Source: Verrucomicrobiota bacterium | GTDB lineage: Bacteria; Verrucomicrobiota; Verrucomicrobiia; Opitutales; Opitutaceae | Assembly (NCBI GenBank): GCA_025361935.1 | Contig: JANYJB010000110.1 | Location: 1 to 44,994 of the forward strand | DNA length: 44,994 nt | Reading direction: 5' to 3' | Shown: positions 23,777 through 31,104 of the stretch, one piece after another | Numbering within the stretch: position 1 is the stretch's first letter | How the letters are laid out: every line of letters starts with the position of its first letter | Program-made: the position numbers and the translations under genes | The notes under the pieces: generated by a model | Told to the model about the DNA's origin: nothing | Database searches by the model: none | Seen by the model: only the letters and a program-made list of their open reading frames with translations

Positions 23777-24652
23777 TCAATACCGCACGCTCCGCCCGAA
23801 ATAACTGAGCAGCCAGTATTCCTTCCACACGCGGTAGCGGCCTTCGTGGCTGATCTTGCCGTGCTCCTCGCGTTCGCTATGCGGAAAAAGAAAACCCAAC
23901 TCAGTGTTGATCTGTTCCAATTCGCGCTGCTGGTTGTTCAAATCGCTCAAGGGATCCGTCGTCCATGGCGTGCAGAGTGCGTTAGCGTAGGCCAGCCGGT
24001 TCTTGTGCGCAGCCATCAGCCTGGCCAACGAACGCGTCCATGGATTGCGTTTCACCAGCCAGTTTTCCGGATAAAAACCCGCGAATGGCAGATAAAGATT
24101 ATCCGTCACATAACGATAACCGCTCACCGTATTCGACGAGAGGCTGTAGCAAACCGACAGCGCACCGTTAGCCTGCGGGAAAAACGTGACCTGCGCCCGT
24201 GTCTTGGCTTCGGAATCCTGGTAGATCGACACGCGCAAATAAATACCCGGACCCACTTCTGCCTTGAGTGCTTGGACCTGCTTGAAGCCGTTTGCGCGAA
24301 GCCAGTTTCTGATTTTCAGCAGGCGCGGGTTGGTCGGCCATTCTTCGCCCGATGTATTCGCCGTAAATTTGGGAAACAGCGGCAGGGGACTGACGCTGAG
24401 CGCGTGGATTGCCAGCCAGTTATAGAGTGTTTCCAAAAGAAACCAGAGAAGGAAAAATATCAGCACGACGACCGGATAAGGGCGATCCGTCCAGCCAAGC
24501 TCGAGTGCGGCCTTGGCCCCGCCGAATGCGAATATGAACCAGCGCAACCACCTGTTAAAAATCGCGATCACTGGCGACCCGTTGCGCTGATTCATCTGCG
24601 TAAGCAAAAGAAACAGCACCATTCCAATAATAAGTGGATAATCGGAAGCCAT
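23777..24652 (-). CDS. Unrecognised membrane protein with soluble C-terminal domain
   Basis: I do not recognise a family for this 291-residue protein. It starts at ATG 24652 with a hydrophobic helix (YPLIIGMVLFLLLTQM), then a probable second (LRWFIFAFGGAKAALELG) and a strong third (PVVVLIFFLLWFLLETLYNW). About 190 residues of soluble, tryptophan- and tyrosine-rich sequence follow, with YLPFAGFYPENWLVKRNPW near the middle and a basic, aromatic C-terminus. A TTG at 24688 would give a longer start with little support. It lies 68 bp after dnaN and upstream of the membrane-anchored methyltransferase on the same strand, so the two may be expressed together. A role at the envelope is possible but is only an inference. 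Confidence 0.6.
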   Translation of the reverse strand: MASDYPLIIGMVLFLLLTQMNQRNGSPVIAIFNRWLRWFIFAFGGAKAALELGWTDRPYPVVVLIFFLLWFLLETLYNWLAIHALSVSPLPLFPKFTANTSGEEWPTNPRLLKIRNWLRANGFKQVQALKAEVGPGIYLRVSIYQDSEAKTRAQVTFFPQANGALSVCYSLSSNTVSGYRYVTDNLYLPFAGFYPENWLVKRNPWTRSLARLMAAHKNRLAYANALCTPWTTDPLSDLNNQQRELEQINTELGFLFPHSEREEHGKISHEGRYRVWKEYWLLSYFGRSVRY

Positions 24653-24720
24653 GGGGTTCTCGAAAAGGCTAGAGTGCCAACACTCCACCTCGATCTATCG
24701 ATGCCGGCTGTAGGCGCTGC

Positions 24721-25845
24721 TTAGCTTAAGCGCACCGGCATGATCACGCAGATGAAACTTTCCAGTGTCTTGAAGACGCCAGGGCTTACCTCATCCTTCA
24801 ACTCGAAGAAAACCTCGTCTTTGGTCAGCGCCTTAAGTGGATCCAGCACGAAGGCTGGATTGAACGCCACCTGAAGATCGGGACCGCTGTAGGCAATGGC
24901 CATCGACTCATGAGCCTCGCCGAAATCCGGACTTTGGGCGGTGATTTCGAGCAGGTTGCTCGTGAGTTTGATCTTAACCGAATTCGACTTTTCAGAAGTC
25001 ACTAGGGCCGCGCGATGCACACACTGGAGGAACAGTTCACGCTCCAACTTGATGCGCTGGTGGGTTTCTTTCGGAATCACCTGCTGGTAATTTGGATAAT
25101 TTCCTTCCACAACTTTAGAGTAGAGGTAGATCGAATCCACCAGACCACTGGAGTCTTTGTCCGTGTTGATCTGGAACGAGGCGCGGCGGTCGTTAAACGC
25201 GATTTTGAGCTTCTCGCCCTTGTCCAACATGCGCATGAGCTCGGAGACCGTCTTGGCGGGAAGAATGATGCTTCCTGCGCTTTCGGCAGGCACTTCCAGC
25301 TCCTTGGAAATAAGCGCGAGGCGGCGGCCGTCCGTGGCGACGAGCGAAAGTTTGCCGTCACGAAAGTTAAAATAGACGCCGTTGAGGATGTAGCGGGTTT
25401 CATCCGACGACTGCGCGTAAGAGACGCTGCGAATCATCGCCGTAAGCTCGGCTTGCTCGAGGGTGAAAGATTTTTCGTCACCAAATTCAGGAAGCGGGGG
25501 GAACTCTTCTTTGCCGATCCCCATGATACGGAAAGTCGAGCCGCCGGAAGTAAGTTTGACTTGGTGATTGGGGGTGCCGTCAAACGCGACGTCGATGTTC
25601 GGCAATTCACGCACAATGGTGGCGAGGCGTTTGACCGGGAGGGTTACGGTGCCGGTTTCTTTGACCTCGGCCTTGATTTTGCAGCGGATGCCCAGATCAA
25701 GATTGGTCGTTGTAAGAGTGATATGGTCCTTCTCGGCCTCGATCAGCACATTGCTAAGGATCGGCATGGTGGCTTTGGAGCCGACGACGTTGAGGACTTG
25801 GGCGAGACCGTTGCTAAAGTGATCGCGGTTGATCTTGAATTTCAT
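24721..25845 (-). CDS. dnaN: DNA polymerase III subunit beta (sliding clamp)
   Basis: A 374-residue beta clamp, which tethers DNA polymerase III to DNA. It begins [19 protein letters not shown] and shows the typical three-domain repeat, with [11 protein letters not shown] in domain 1, [10 protein letters not shown] and [11 protein letters not shown] in domain 2, and the conserved C-terminal CVIMPVRLS. Length is normal. Its ATG is preceded by GCCTCCC, not by a Shine-Dalgarno motif. dnaA, recF and gyrB, its usual companions, are not adjacent. The 238-bp region upstream is AT-richer than the rest of the window and carries small repeats. Confidence 0.98.
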   Translation of the reverse strand: MKFKINRDHFSNGLAQVLNVVGSKATMPILSNVLIEAEKDHITLTTTNLDLGIRCKIKAEVKETGTVTLPVKRLATIVRELPNIDVAFDGTPNHQVKLTSGGSTFRIMGIGKEEFPPLPEFGDEKSFTLEQAELTAMIRSVSYAQSSDETRYILNGVYFNFRDGKLSLVATDGRRLALISKELEVPAESAGSIILPAKTVSELMRMLDKGEKLKIAFNDRRASFQINTDKDSSGLVDSIYLYSKVVEGNYPNYQQVIPKETHQRIKLERELFLQCVHRAALVTSEKSNSVKIKLTSNLLEITAQSPDFGEAHESMAIAYSGPDLQVAFNPAFVLDPLKALTKDEVFFELKDEVSPGVFKTLESFICVIMPVRLS

Positions 25846-26083
25846 GGGAGGCGTGAGCTGCTTGGGGCGGAAGTTAACAAAGGATAAAAGATACCTAGTT
25901 CAATAAGATATGTTATCAGTCTTATTATGGGGTGCGAGAAACACCAATAACTATTCCTTTTCCAGTCGTGAAAACGTGATGGGCTGGCTGCGAAAAACCC
26001 CGTTTTAAGAGTTCAATAAGGAAGCGGTTGTTCACAGATGTAGGGTTATTGGTCGGTTATTGGTCGGTTAATCGGAAGACGGT
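25846..26083. other. AT-richer intergenic region upstream of dnaN with short repeats
   Basis: A 238-bp gap between pssA and dnaN, visibly AT-richer than its surroundings. It holds two direct copies of AGTTCAATAAG (25897-25907 and 26010-26020) and a tandem 11-mer near 26044. One loose match to a DnaA box exists (TTGTTCACA near 26027-26036, two mismatches to TTATCCACA), but no perfect one. It must contain the dnaN promoter. It could also be a regulatory or replication-related site; an origin is not shown. Confidence 0.4.
26044..26074. repeat. Tandem 11-bp repeat GGTTATTGGTC
   Basis: Two perfect copies of GGTTATTGGTC (26044-26054 and 26055-26065), followed by a degenerate third copy (GGTTAATCG). 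The 11-bp period is about one helical turn, as expected where a protein binds cooperatively on one face of DNA. It lies just after the pssA stop, about 200 bp upstream of the dnaN start. Confidence 0.6.
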
Positions 26084-26977
26084 TCACACAAGTGGAGCAC
26101 GTTTGGTGATGCCGTGTTTTCGCCAGTGTCTAATAAGCCCGTAAAAGATGTAACCCAGACATGCGATAAACATACCATATTCCTTGAAGGCCACTACGGC
26201 TGCGGCCACTACTCCGAAAAGGACAAAAGTGGTGAGTTTCGTCTTTGTCTGGAGATCTATCTGTTTACCACTGGGATAGCGCACCGTGCTCACCATAAGC
26301 ATGGCGATCAGCAGTAACAGCGGCGGCAAGGCGAGCGCCCAATGCTGGAGTGAACGATCATGAGCAGCGAGATTGATGAGAAATAACACCAGTGAAGCCA
26401 CGGTTCCAGCCGCCGCCGGCACGGGAAGGCCGATGAATTCTTTACTGCTCGGCTTTGCCTCTCGGTGTCGGTGGAGGAGGGGATTGGTGATGACATTAAA
26501 CCGCGCCAACCGGATGGCTGCGCAGAGAAGATAAACAAACCCAAGCAAACCGCCAATATTTCTAAAAACAGGATAACCCTGTGTAGGGGAAAGGATAAGG
26601 AAAAAAACCATCAGGGCTGGAGCCATTCCGAAGGAGACGATGTCGGCCAACGAATCGAACTCCGCGCCAAACAACGACTCGCGTCCCCCCATGCGGGCAA
26701 GACGCCCATCGAGCATATCGAACGCCATGGCTCCAAAAATAAACCACACCGCTTGCGTGTAGAGCTCACTTGCAACCGGTGTGATGACACCGGCGACGGG
26801 CTCTCCGTTTTGCATGTCATAGTGGGCGCGAATACACCAGATAACCGCCATAAACCCACAAAACAAGTTACCGGCTGTCATTAGGTTAGGCAAGAAATAG
26901 ATCCTGCTAGCCTGTGTGACATTATAAGGATTTTCGCTGTCGTCGCCGTCAAACCGAGGAAGGTCGTCGTTGGCCAT
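26084..26977 (-). CDS. pssA: CDP-diacylglycerol--serine O-phosphatidyltransferase
   Basis: A 297-residue inner-membrane enzyme that joins CDP-diacylglycerol to serine to make phosphatidylserine, the precursor of phosphatidylethanolamine. The CDP-alcohol phosphotransferase signature D-G-x2-A-R-x8-G-x3-D-x3-D is intact (DGRLAR from residue 90, Asp108 and Asp112 in GAEFDSLAD). FLPNLMTAGNLFCGF before it is the usual start of the first helix in this family, and about seven further hydrophobic segments follow. Identification as the serine rather than glycerol-phosphate enzyme rests on the length and on the PNLMTAGNLFCGF region. I prefer ATG 26977 over an upstream in-frame start at 27016. It follows an orphan RelE/ParE-like gene by 8 bp. 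Confidence 0.88.
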   Translation of the reverse strand: MANDDLPRFDGDDSENPYNVTQASRIYFLPNLMTAGNLFCGFMAVIWCIRAHYDMQNGEPVAGVITPVASELYTQAVWFIFGAMAFDMLDGRLARMGGRESLFGAEFDSLADIVSFGMAPALMVFFLILSPTQGYPVFRNIGGLLGFVYLLCAAIRLARFNVITNPLLHRHREAKPSSKEFIGLPVPAAAGTVASLVLFLINLAAHDRSLQHWALALPPLLLLIAMLMVSTVRYPSGKQIDLQTKTKLTTFVLFGVVAAAVVAFKEYGMFIACLGYIFYGLIRHWRKHGITKRAPLV

Positions 26978-26985
26978 GGCGAATG

Positions 26986-27339
26986 TTATTTGGTAAGCGA
27001 TTCGAGGTATTTCCAAAACTTGGAGTGCTGCTCCACCAATTGGCTTTCGGAAACAGGCAACTTATTACGCAACAAAAAGTCCTCCAATGAGTTACTGTGT
27101 AAAATATAGACCACATGTAATGATTCCTGACCTTTGGTTTCAAAGTAGAACCGATGGCCGCCGCAACGCAGCCGATAAAGCGACTGACCGGCACGGTTGA
27201 AATGGCCCAGGGGCTCGCGAGGGTGTTCCAGATCGGCTGGCTTCAGGGAAGTGATCGGTTCGACAACTTCCAACTGCACAAGCTTATCGAGCTTGTTGAG
27301 CTCCAGCATGCTTTGTTCGGAAAATGTAACCTGATACAT
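26986..27339 (-). CDS. Orphan RelE/ParE-superfamily-like protein
   Basis: A 117-residue protein whose first 80 residues resemble the RelE/ParE toxin fold. It has MYQVTFSEQSMLELNKLDK (helical start), a Pro/Gly middle, then SLYRLRCGGHRFYFETKG and SLHVVYILHSNS, matching the strand pattern and the basic Arg/Tyr-rich core of the superfamily. A charged C-terminal extension of about 30 residues follows. No antitoxin-type gene lies next to it on either side. It probably forms an operon with pssA, whose ATG starts 8 bp after its stop. It may therefore be a housekeeping member of the fold rather than a toxin. A longer in-frame start at 27390 exists but adds no conserved sequence. Confidence 0.65.
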   Translation of the reverse strand: MYQVTFSEQSMLELNKLDKLVQLEVVEPITSLKPADLEHPREPLGHFNRAGQSLYRLRCGGHRFYFETKGQESLHVVYILHSNSLEDFLLRNKLPVSESQLVEQHSKFWKYLESLTK

Positions 27340-27470
27340 GGTGAAGTGACGTTGGTGAAAAAGAGGGGCTTGCACGTTTGCGTCAAACAAGGCGCACGCG
27401 GGTCCATGAAGCGGTTAATTTCTACCCACCGTCAGCCACTCAGCAACGCTATTCGTTTTGAATCGCGGGT

Positions 27471-27521
27471 TGGCGGGATTGTCGGCCACTCCGTAAAAAG
27501 AAGTGGCGCACCATCCCGCCA
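27471..27521 (+). promoter_or_regulatory. Large two-part hairpin just upstream of the transporter fusion gene
   Basis: An outer 9-bp stem (TGGCGGGAT at 27471-27479 with ATCCCGCCA at 27513-27521) and an inner 6-bp stem (GCCACT at 27485-27490 with AGTGGC at 27502-27507) are separated by symmetric 5-nt internal strands. They close an 11-nt A-rich loop. The structure ends 18 bp before the ATG at 27540 and has no T-run. It could be an RNA control element or a DNA operator; no known riboswitch is recognised. A smaller palindrome, GTTTG-CGT-CAAAC, lies further upstream at 27376-27388 in the same divergent gap. Confidence 0.5.
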
Positions 27522-27539
27522 GCGCGCACACCTTGGGCG

Positions 27540-29867
27540 ATGCGGTCGCGCCGGCTCATGATTATTTGGTTTGGGATGGGGTGCCTTCTGGCGCCGGGCC
27601 CACTCCGCGCCGCCGATCACGCGCCCATCGTTTTGGACATTCCCGTATTGGTTGCGGGCTATGGGAGTGTTTTTTTCGAGGAGACGGCGCGGGAGTTTGA
27701 AGCTCTGCGGCCCGGCGTGAAAGTGCATCTGCGCGGCAATCCACGCATCAACGACCAGGTGCGCATCCGCGTCATGGCGGGCGATTATCCCGACGCGACG
27801 GACGCCGTGCTGCTCTATCCCAACCTCATCAACGCCGGGCGCATTCTGGATCTCGTGCCTTACCTCGACGGGCCGAATTGGGAAGGCGACGCCCGCTGGC
27901 GCGATACGTTTCTCCCCGGCGTGCTCGACCGCTGGTGCGCGACGCCCGGTGAAAACAAAACCAAGGGAGGCATCTACGGCCTGCCTTTCGCCCACGCCGT
28001 CTGGACGATTTTCTACGACAAAAAACGCTTCCGCGAAAACGGCTGGGAAGTTCCGCGCACGTGGGACGAGTTCTTCGCACTTTGTGACTGCATCGAAGCA
28101 AAAGGCGTTGCCCCGGTCGCGCTGCCTGGGGTGGTCATGCGCTACGGCGATGCCTTCTTGCGGGCCGCGCACTACAATCTCGTCGGCACCGACGGCTACC
28201 GCGCCTACAATGAACTCGCGCCCGGCACGCGCACCGATCCCCGTTTCATCCGCGCGGCCGAGGTCACGCAGCGTCTGACGACCCGTTACCTTATCAAAGG
28301 ATGGGAGGGCATGACGCACACCGCCGCGCAGCTTGCGTTCATCAACGGGCAGGCGGCGATGACGGTTTCAGCGTCATGGTTCGTGAACGAGATGCGCGGC
28401 AAGTTGCCCGCCGGTTTCGAGCTGGGTGCGATGAATTTTCCCGTTTTTCCGGACGGCATCGCCGATCCGGCGACGCTCCAGACGCAGAGCGCCTACTACT
28501 TCTTATTCGCCACCGGCGATCCGGCGCGGGAGCGCGCGGCGGTGGATTTTTTCCGTTATCTCACGTCGAGAACCAGCGCCCGGCGTTTCGCGCGCACGGT
28601 GGATTCCCCCGTCGCCCTCCGCGCGGTGGTGCCTGCGGATTATTCGGCCGCGATGCGCGACACCGCCGAGTTGTTGTCGCGCAGCCCCGGTTCGTTCGAC
28701 GCGGCGCCGCCGGCCTCGGCCGCGCAGCTCGCGCTCATCAACCAGGCCATGACGGATGCACGCTATCGGCTTATGACGGGCCGTATTACGCCGCAAGAAT
28801 TTGGACAAAAACTCGAAGCCGCCGCCGCGGCCGAACGCGCGCGCCGTGCAGATCCTGATCGTGTGGAAAACAACCACGGATTTGCGACGGCGGGCCTCTT
28901 GTTGGCGCTGGCCGGACTTGCGGGCTGGCTGGGATGGTCTTGGACGCGCATGCGAGGGGAGAGATCCGCAACGCCCGCCCCCGAACATCTTGGGCGGCTG
29001 CGGGGCGGCTTTGCCGCTGGCTTCGTCGGACCGGCGCTTGCGTTGTTTAGCGCGCTGGTGATTTTGCCGGGGATCGTGTCTTTTGCGTGGGCTTTTACGC
29101 GTTGGGACGGGCTGGGTGCGCAGACGTGGGCCGGACTTTTCAATTTCAAGTGGCTGCTGCTGGAGAGCGATGTGTTCTGGTTCGCGCTCAAAAACAACCT
29201 CTACCTCATGCTCGTGCCCGCGTTGGTCGTGGTGCCGGCGGCGTTGTTTTTTGCGACGCTGATCCATCGTGGAGTCTGGGGGGCGGGCGTGTTTCGCGTG
29301 GTGTTTTTGTTCCCCAACATGCTTGGCGGGATTGCCGCGACGCTGCTGTGGATGAGCGCCTACGCGCCGCACGGCGGCCTGGTTAACACTGCTCTCGCGA
29401 AACTTGGACTCACCGGTTTCGATGGCTTTGCGTGGCTGTCGCAGGGGCATCTCTATGGCGCGCTCATCCCGATCTATCTATGGATGGCGTGCGGCTTTAA
29501 TCTCGTGCTCTACCTCGCGGCGATGGAGGGCATCCCTGCCGATTTCTACGAGGCGGCGGAACTCGAAGGCGCGTCGAAGGCACGGCAGTTTTTCACGATC
29601 ACGCTGCCGCTTATCCGCGAAGTGCTGGTGATCTCGGCGGTGTTTCTGGTGATTGGCGGCCTGAACGCTTTTGAAATGGTCTGGCTGCTCACGTCACAGG
29701 ATCCGGCGAGCGGATCGCACACGCTGAGCACGCTGATGGTCTCGACGATGTTCCAGGAGTTCCAGATCGGCCGCGCGACCGCGATCGCGGTGGTGATGTT
29801 CGTGCTCGTGCTGACGGGCAGCGCCGCCGTGATGCGCGCGCTGAAACGCGAAGCCGTGGAAATGTGA
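27540..29867 (+). CDS. Carbohydrate ABC transporter: solute-binding protein fused to MalF-type permease
   Basis: A 775-residue natural fusion. Residues 1-24 look like a signal peptide (RSRR, hydrophobic core, LRA-AD). About 25-435 is an extracellular sugar-binding protein of the CUT1 type, with YGLPFAHAVWTIFYDK, FINGQAAMTVSASWF and SAYYFLFATGDP. An added membrane helix (about 445-468, GLLLALAGLAGWLGW) and a short basic linker lead to a MalF-like permease (about 490-775). This has six predicted helices and the EAA loop EAAELEGASKARQFFTITLP, which docks the ATPase. The extra helix makes the topology work: binding domain in the periplasm, linker in the cytoplasm. The second permease follows 13 bp later; no ATPase gene is nearby. 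The transported sugar is unknown. Confidence 0.9.
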   Translation: MRSRRLMIIWFGMGCLLAPGPLRAADHAPIVLDIPVLVAGYGSVFFEETAREFEALRPGVKVHLRGNPRINDQVRIRVMAGDYPDATDAVLLYPNLINAGRILDLVPYLDGPNWEGDARWRDTFLPGVLDRWCATPGENKTKGGIYGLPFAHAVWTIFYDKKRFRENGWEVPRTWDEFFALCDCIEAKGVAPVALPGVVMRYGDAFLRAAHYNLVGTDGYRAYNELAPGTRTDPRFIRAAEVTQRLTTRYLIKGWEGMTHTAAQLAFINGQAAMTVSASWFVNEMRGKLPAGFELGAMNFPVFPDGIADPATLQTQSAYYFLFATGDPARERAAVDFFRYLTSRTSARRFARTVDSPVALRAVVPADYSAAMRDTAELLSRSPGSFDAAPPASAAQLALINQAMTDARYRLMTGRITPQEFGQKLEAAAAAERARRADPDRVENNHGFATAGLLLALAGLAGWLGWSWTRMRGERSATPAPEHLGRLRGGFAAGFVGPALALFSALVILPGIVSFAWAFTRWDGLGAQTWAGLFNFKWLLLESDVFWFALKNNLYLMLVPALVVVPAALFFATLIHRGVWGAGVFRVVFLFPNMLGGIAATLLWMSAYAPHGGLVNTALAKLGLTGFDGFAWLSQGHLYGALIPIYLWMACGFNLVLYLAAMEGIPADFYEAAELEGASKARQFFTITLPLIREVLVISAVFLVIGGLNAFEMVWLLTSQDPASGSHTLSTLMVSTMFQEFQIGRATAIAVVMFVLVLTGSAAVMRALKREAVEM

Positions 29868-29880
29868 CCGACGCGCGCCC

Positions 29881-30720
29881 ATGAAACTCTCCCGCATCCT
29901 CATCTTCTCGATTCTCGCGGGCTACCTCGCGTGGGTGGCGTTTCCGATGGCGTGGGTGGCTTATTCCTCCCTCAAGACCGACGAGGCGATCTTTCGCGAG
30001 GCGTTCGCGCTGCCGGCGGCTGGGGATTTGCAGACCGACAACTATGCGCGGGCTTGGCGCGAGGCGAAGTTCGGCGACTATTTCGTCAACTCGGTCGTGG
30101 TCACGGTGTCATCGGTCACGCTCATCGTGCTGCTCGGCTCGATGGCGGCGTATGCGTTGGCGCGTTTTTATCATCCGCTGGGCAAGGCGGCGTTCTGGCT
30201 GTTTCTCGCGGGGCTGATGATTCCGGTGCAGCTCTCGATCGTGCCGCTTTTCTTCGAGCTGCGCGCGCTTGGGTTGCTCAATTCGCGGCTCGGGCTGGTT
30301 TTGGTTTACACGTCCAACGGCCTGCCTTTCGCGATTTTTATTCTGTCAGGGTTTTTCAAGGCGCTGCCGCGATCGCTCTACGAGGCGGCGGTGGTGGATG
30401 GCTGCACGGAGACCGGAGCCTTTTGGCGCGTGATGCTGCCGCTGGCGAAGCCGGGCTTGGTGACGGTGGCGATCTTCCAGTTCATTGGTATTTGGAAGGA
30501 ATATTTCTTTGCCTTCATGTTCACGAGCGGTGACGCAGGGACGGGGGCGCGCACACTGCCGCTGGGGTTGGCGAATCTCTCCATCGCCTCACAGTATCGA
30601 AGCGACTATGGCATGCTGTTCGCCGGACTGGTGATGGTGACGGTGCCGATTCTGGTGATATTCATCGCGCTTCAAAAACACCTCGTGAAGGGCGTGACGG
30701 CGGGTGCCGTCAAAGGGTAA
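29881..30720 (+). CDS. Carbohydrate ABC transporter permease, MalG type
   Basis: A 279-residue inner-membrane permease of the CUT1 sugar importer family. It has six predicted helices, starting with ILAGYLAWVAFPMAWVAYSSLK. The EAA loop reads EAAVVDGCTETGAFWRVMLP, and the C-terminus ends LQKHLVKGVTAGAVKG, the usual MalG-type ending. It lies 13 bp after the binding-protein/permease fusion and must pair with that protein's permease half. The ATP-hydrolysing subunits are not encoded here; a shared MalK/MsmX-type ATPase elsewhere is the likely supplier. Confidence 0.93.
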   Translation: MKLSRILIFSILAGYLAWVAFPMAWVAYSSLKTDEAIFREAFALPAAGDLQTDNYARAWREAKFGDYFVNSVVVTVSSVTLIVLLGSMAAYALARFYHPLGKAAFWLFLAGLMIPVQLSIVPLFFELRALGLLNSRLGLVLVYTSNGLPFAIFILSGFFKALPRSLYEAAVVDGCTETGAFWRVMLPLAKPGLVTVAIFQFIGIWKEYFFAFMFTSGDAGTGARTLPLGLANLSIASQYRSDYGMLFAGLVMVTVPILVIFIALQKHLVKGVTAGAVKG

Positions 30721-30743
30721 CGCACCCTCAAGATCGGCGCGGT

Positions 30744-30992
30744 TCAGGTAAACGCGGGCGGCATCCGGTCGCTTTCCGGCGACGCGGCGTCGAGCTGGGC
30801 GATGATCGCTCGAGCGGCCTCGGCGTTTTCCTGGGTTACCTGGATGCGGATGCCGCCGATGGCAAAAATCAGATACGGCGCGGTCTGGGCGGTGTTTTCA
30901 TCGGGGATAAAGACCGCGATGCCGCTGTCGTTGAGCACGGATTTCACCAGTTGGACGCTGGCCGAATCATTACAGGTAGCGACCGTGATCAT
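30744..30992 (-). CDS. DUF2007-type small protein
   Basis: An 82-residue protein from ATG 30992 (96 residues if ATG 31034 is used) resembling DUF2007. It starts MITVATCNDSASVQLVKSVL and continues SGIAVFIPDENT, IRIQVTQENAEAARAII. The pattern is a ferredoxin-like alpha/beta unit that occurs in many bacteria, sometimes described as a putative signal-transducing domain. It has no signal peptide or membrane helix. It is convergent with the ABC permease gene (23 bp apart) and divergent from the PAS-phosphatase gene. Function is not known. Confidence 0.6.
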   Translation of the reverse strand: MITVATCNDSASVQLVKSVLNDSGIAVFIPDENTAQTAPYLIFAIGGIRIQVTQENAEAARAIIAQLDAASPESDRMPPAFT

Positions 30993-31104
30993 GGCCAGAG
31001 TCTGTGCATCAGGCTTGAAATGGCCAGAAAGCATATGGTCGGCCTGCGTGTTAAAGCTGGATTGCGTGGAGGGCAGGGTTTAGACCCATGCTCCCTTGTC
31101 TCCC

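Noticed and set aside
25846-26083. Replication origin (oriC)
   Set aside because: No perfect DnaA box and no dnaA gene nearby; one box with two mismatches is not enough.
26986-27339. A complete toxin-antitoxin module
   Set aside because: No antitoxin-like gene on either side; the next gene is pssA, and the upstream gap holds no small open frame that looks like an antitoxin.
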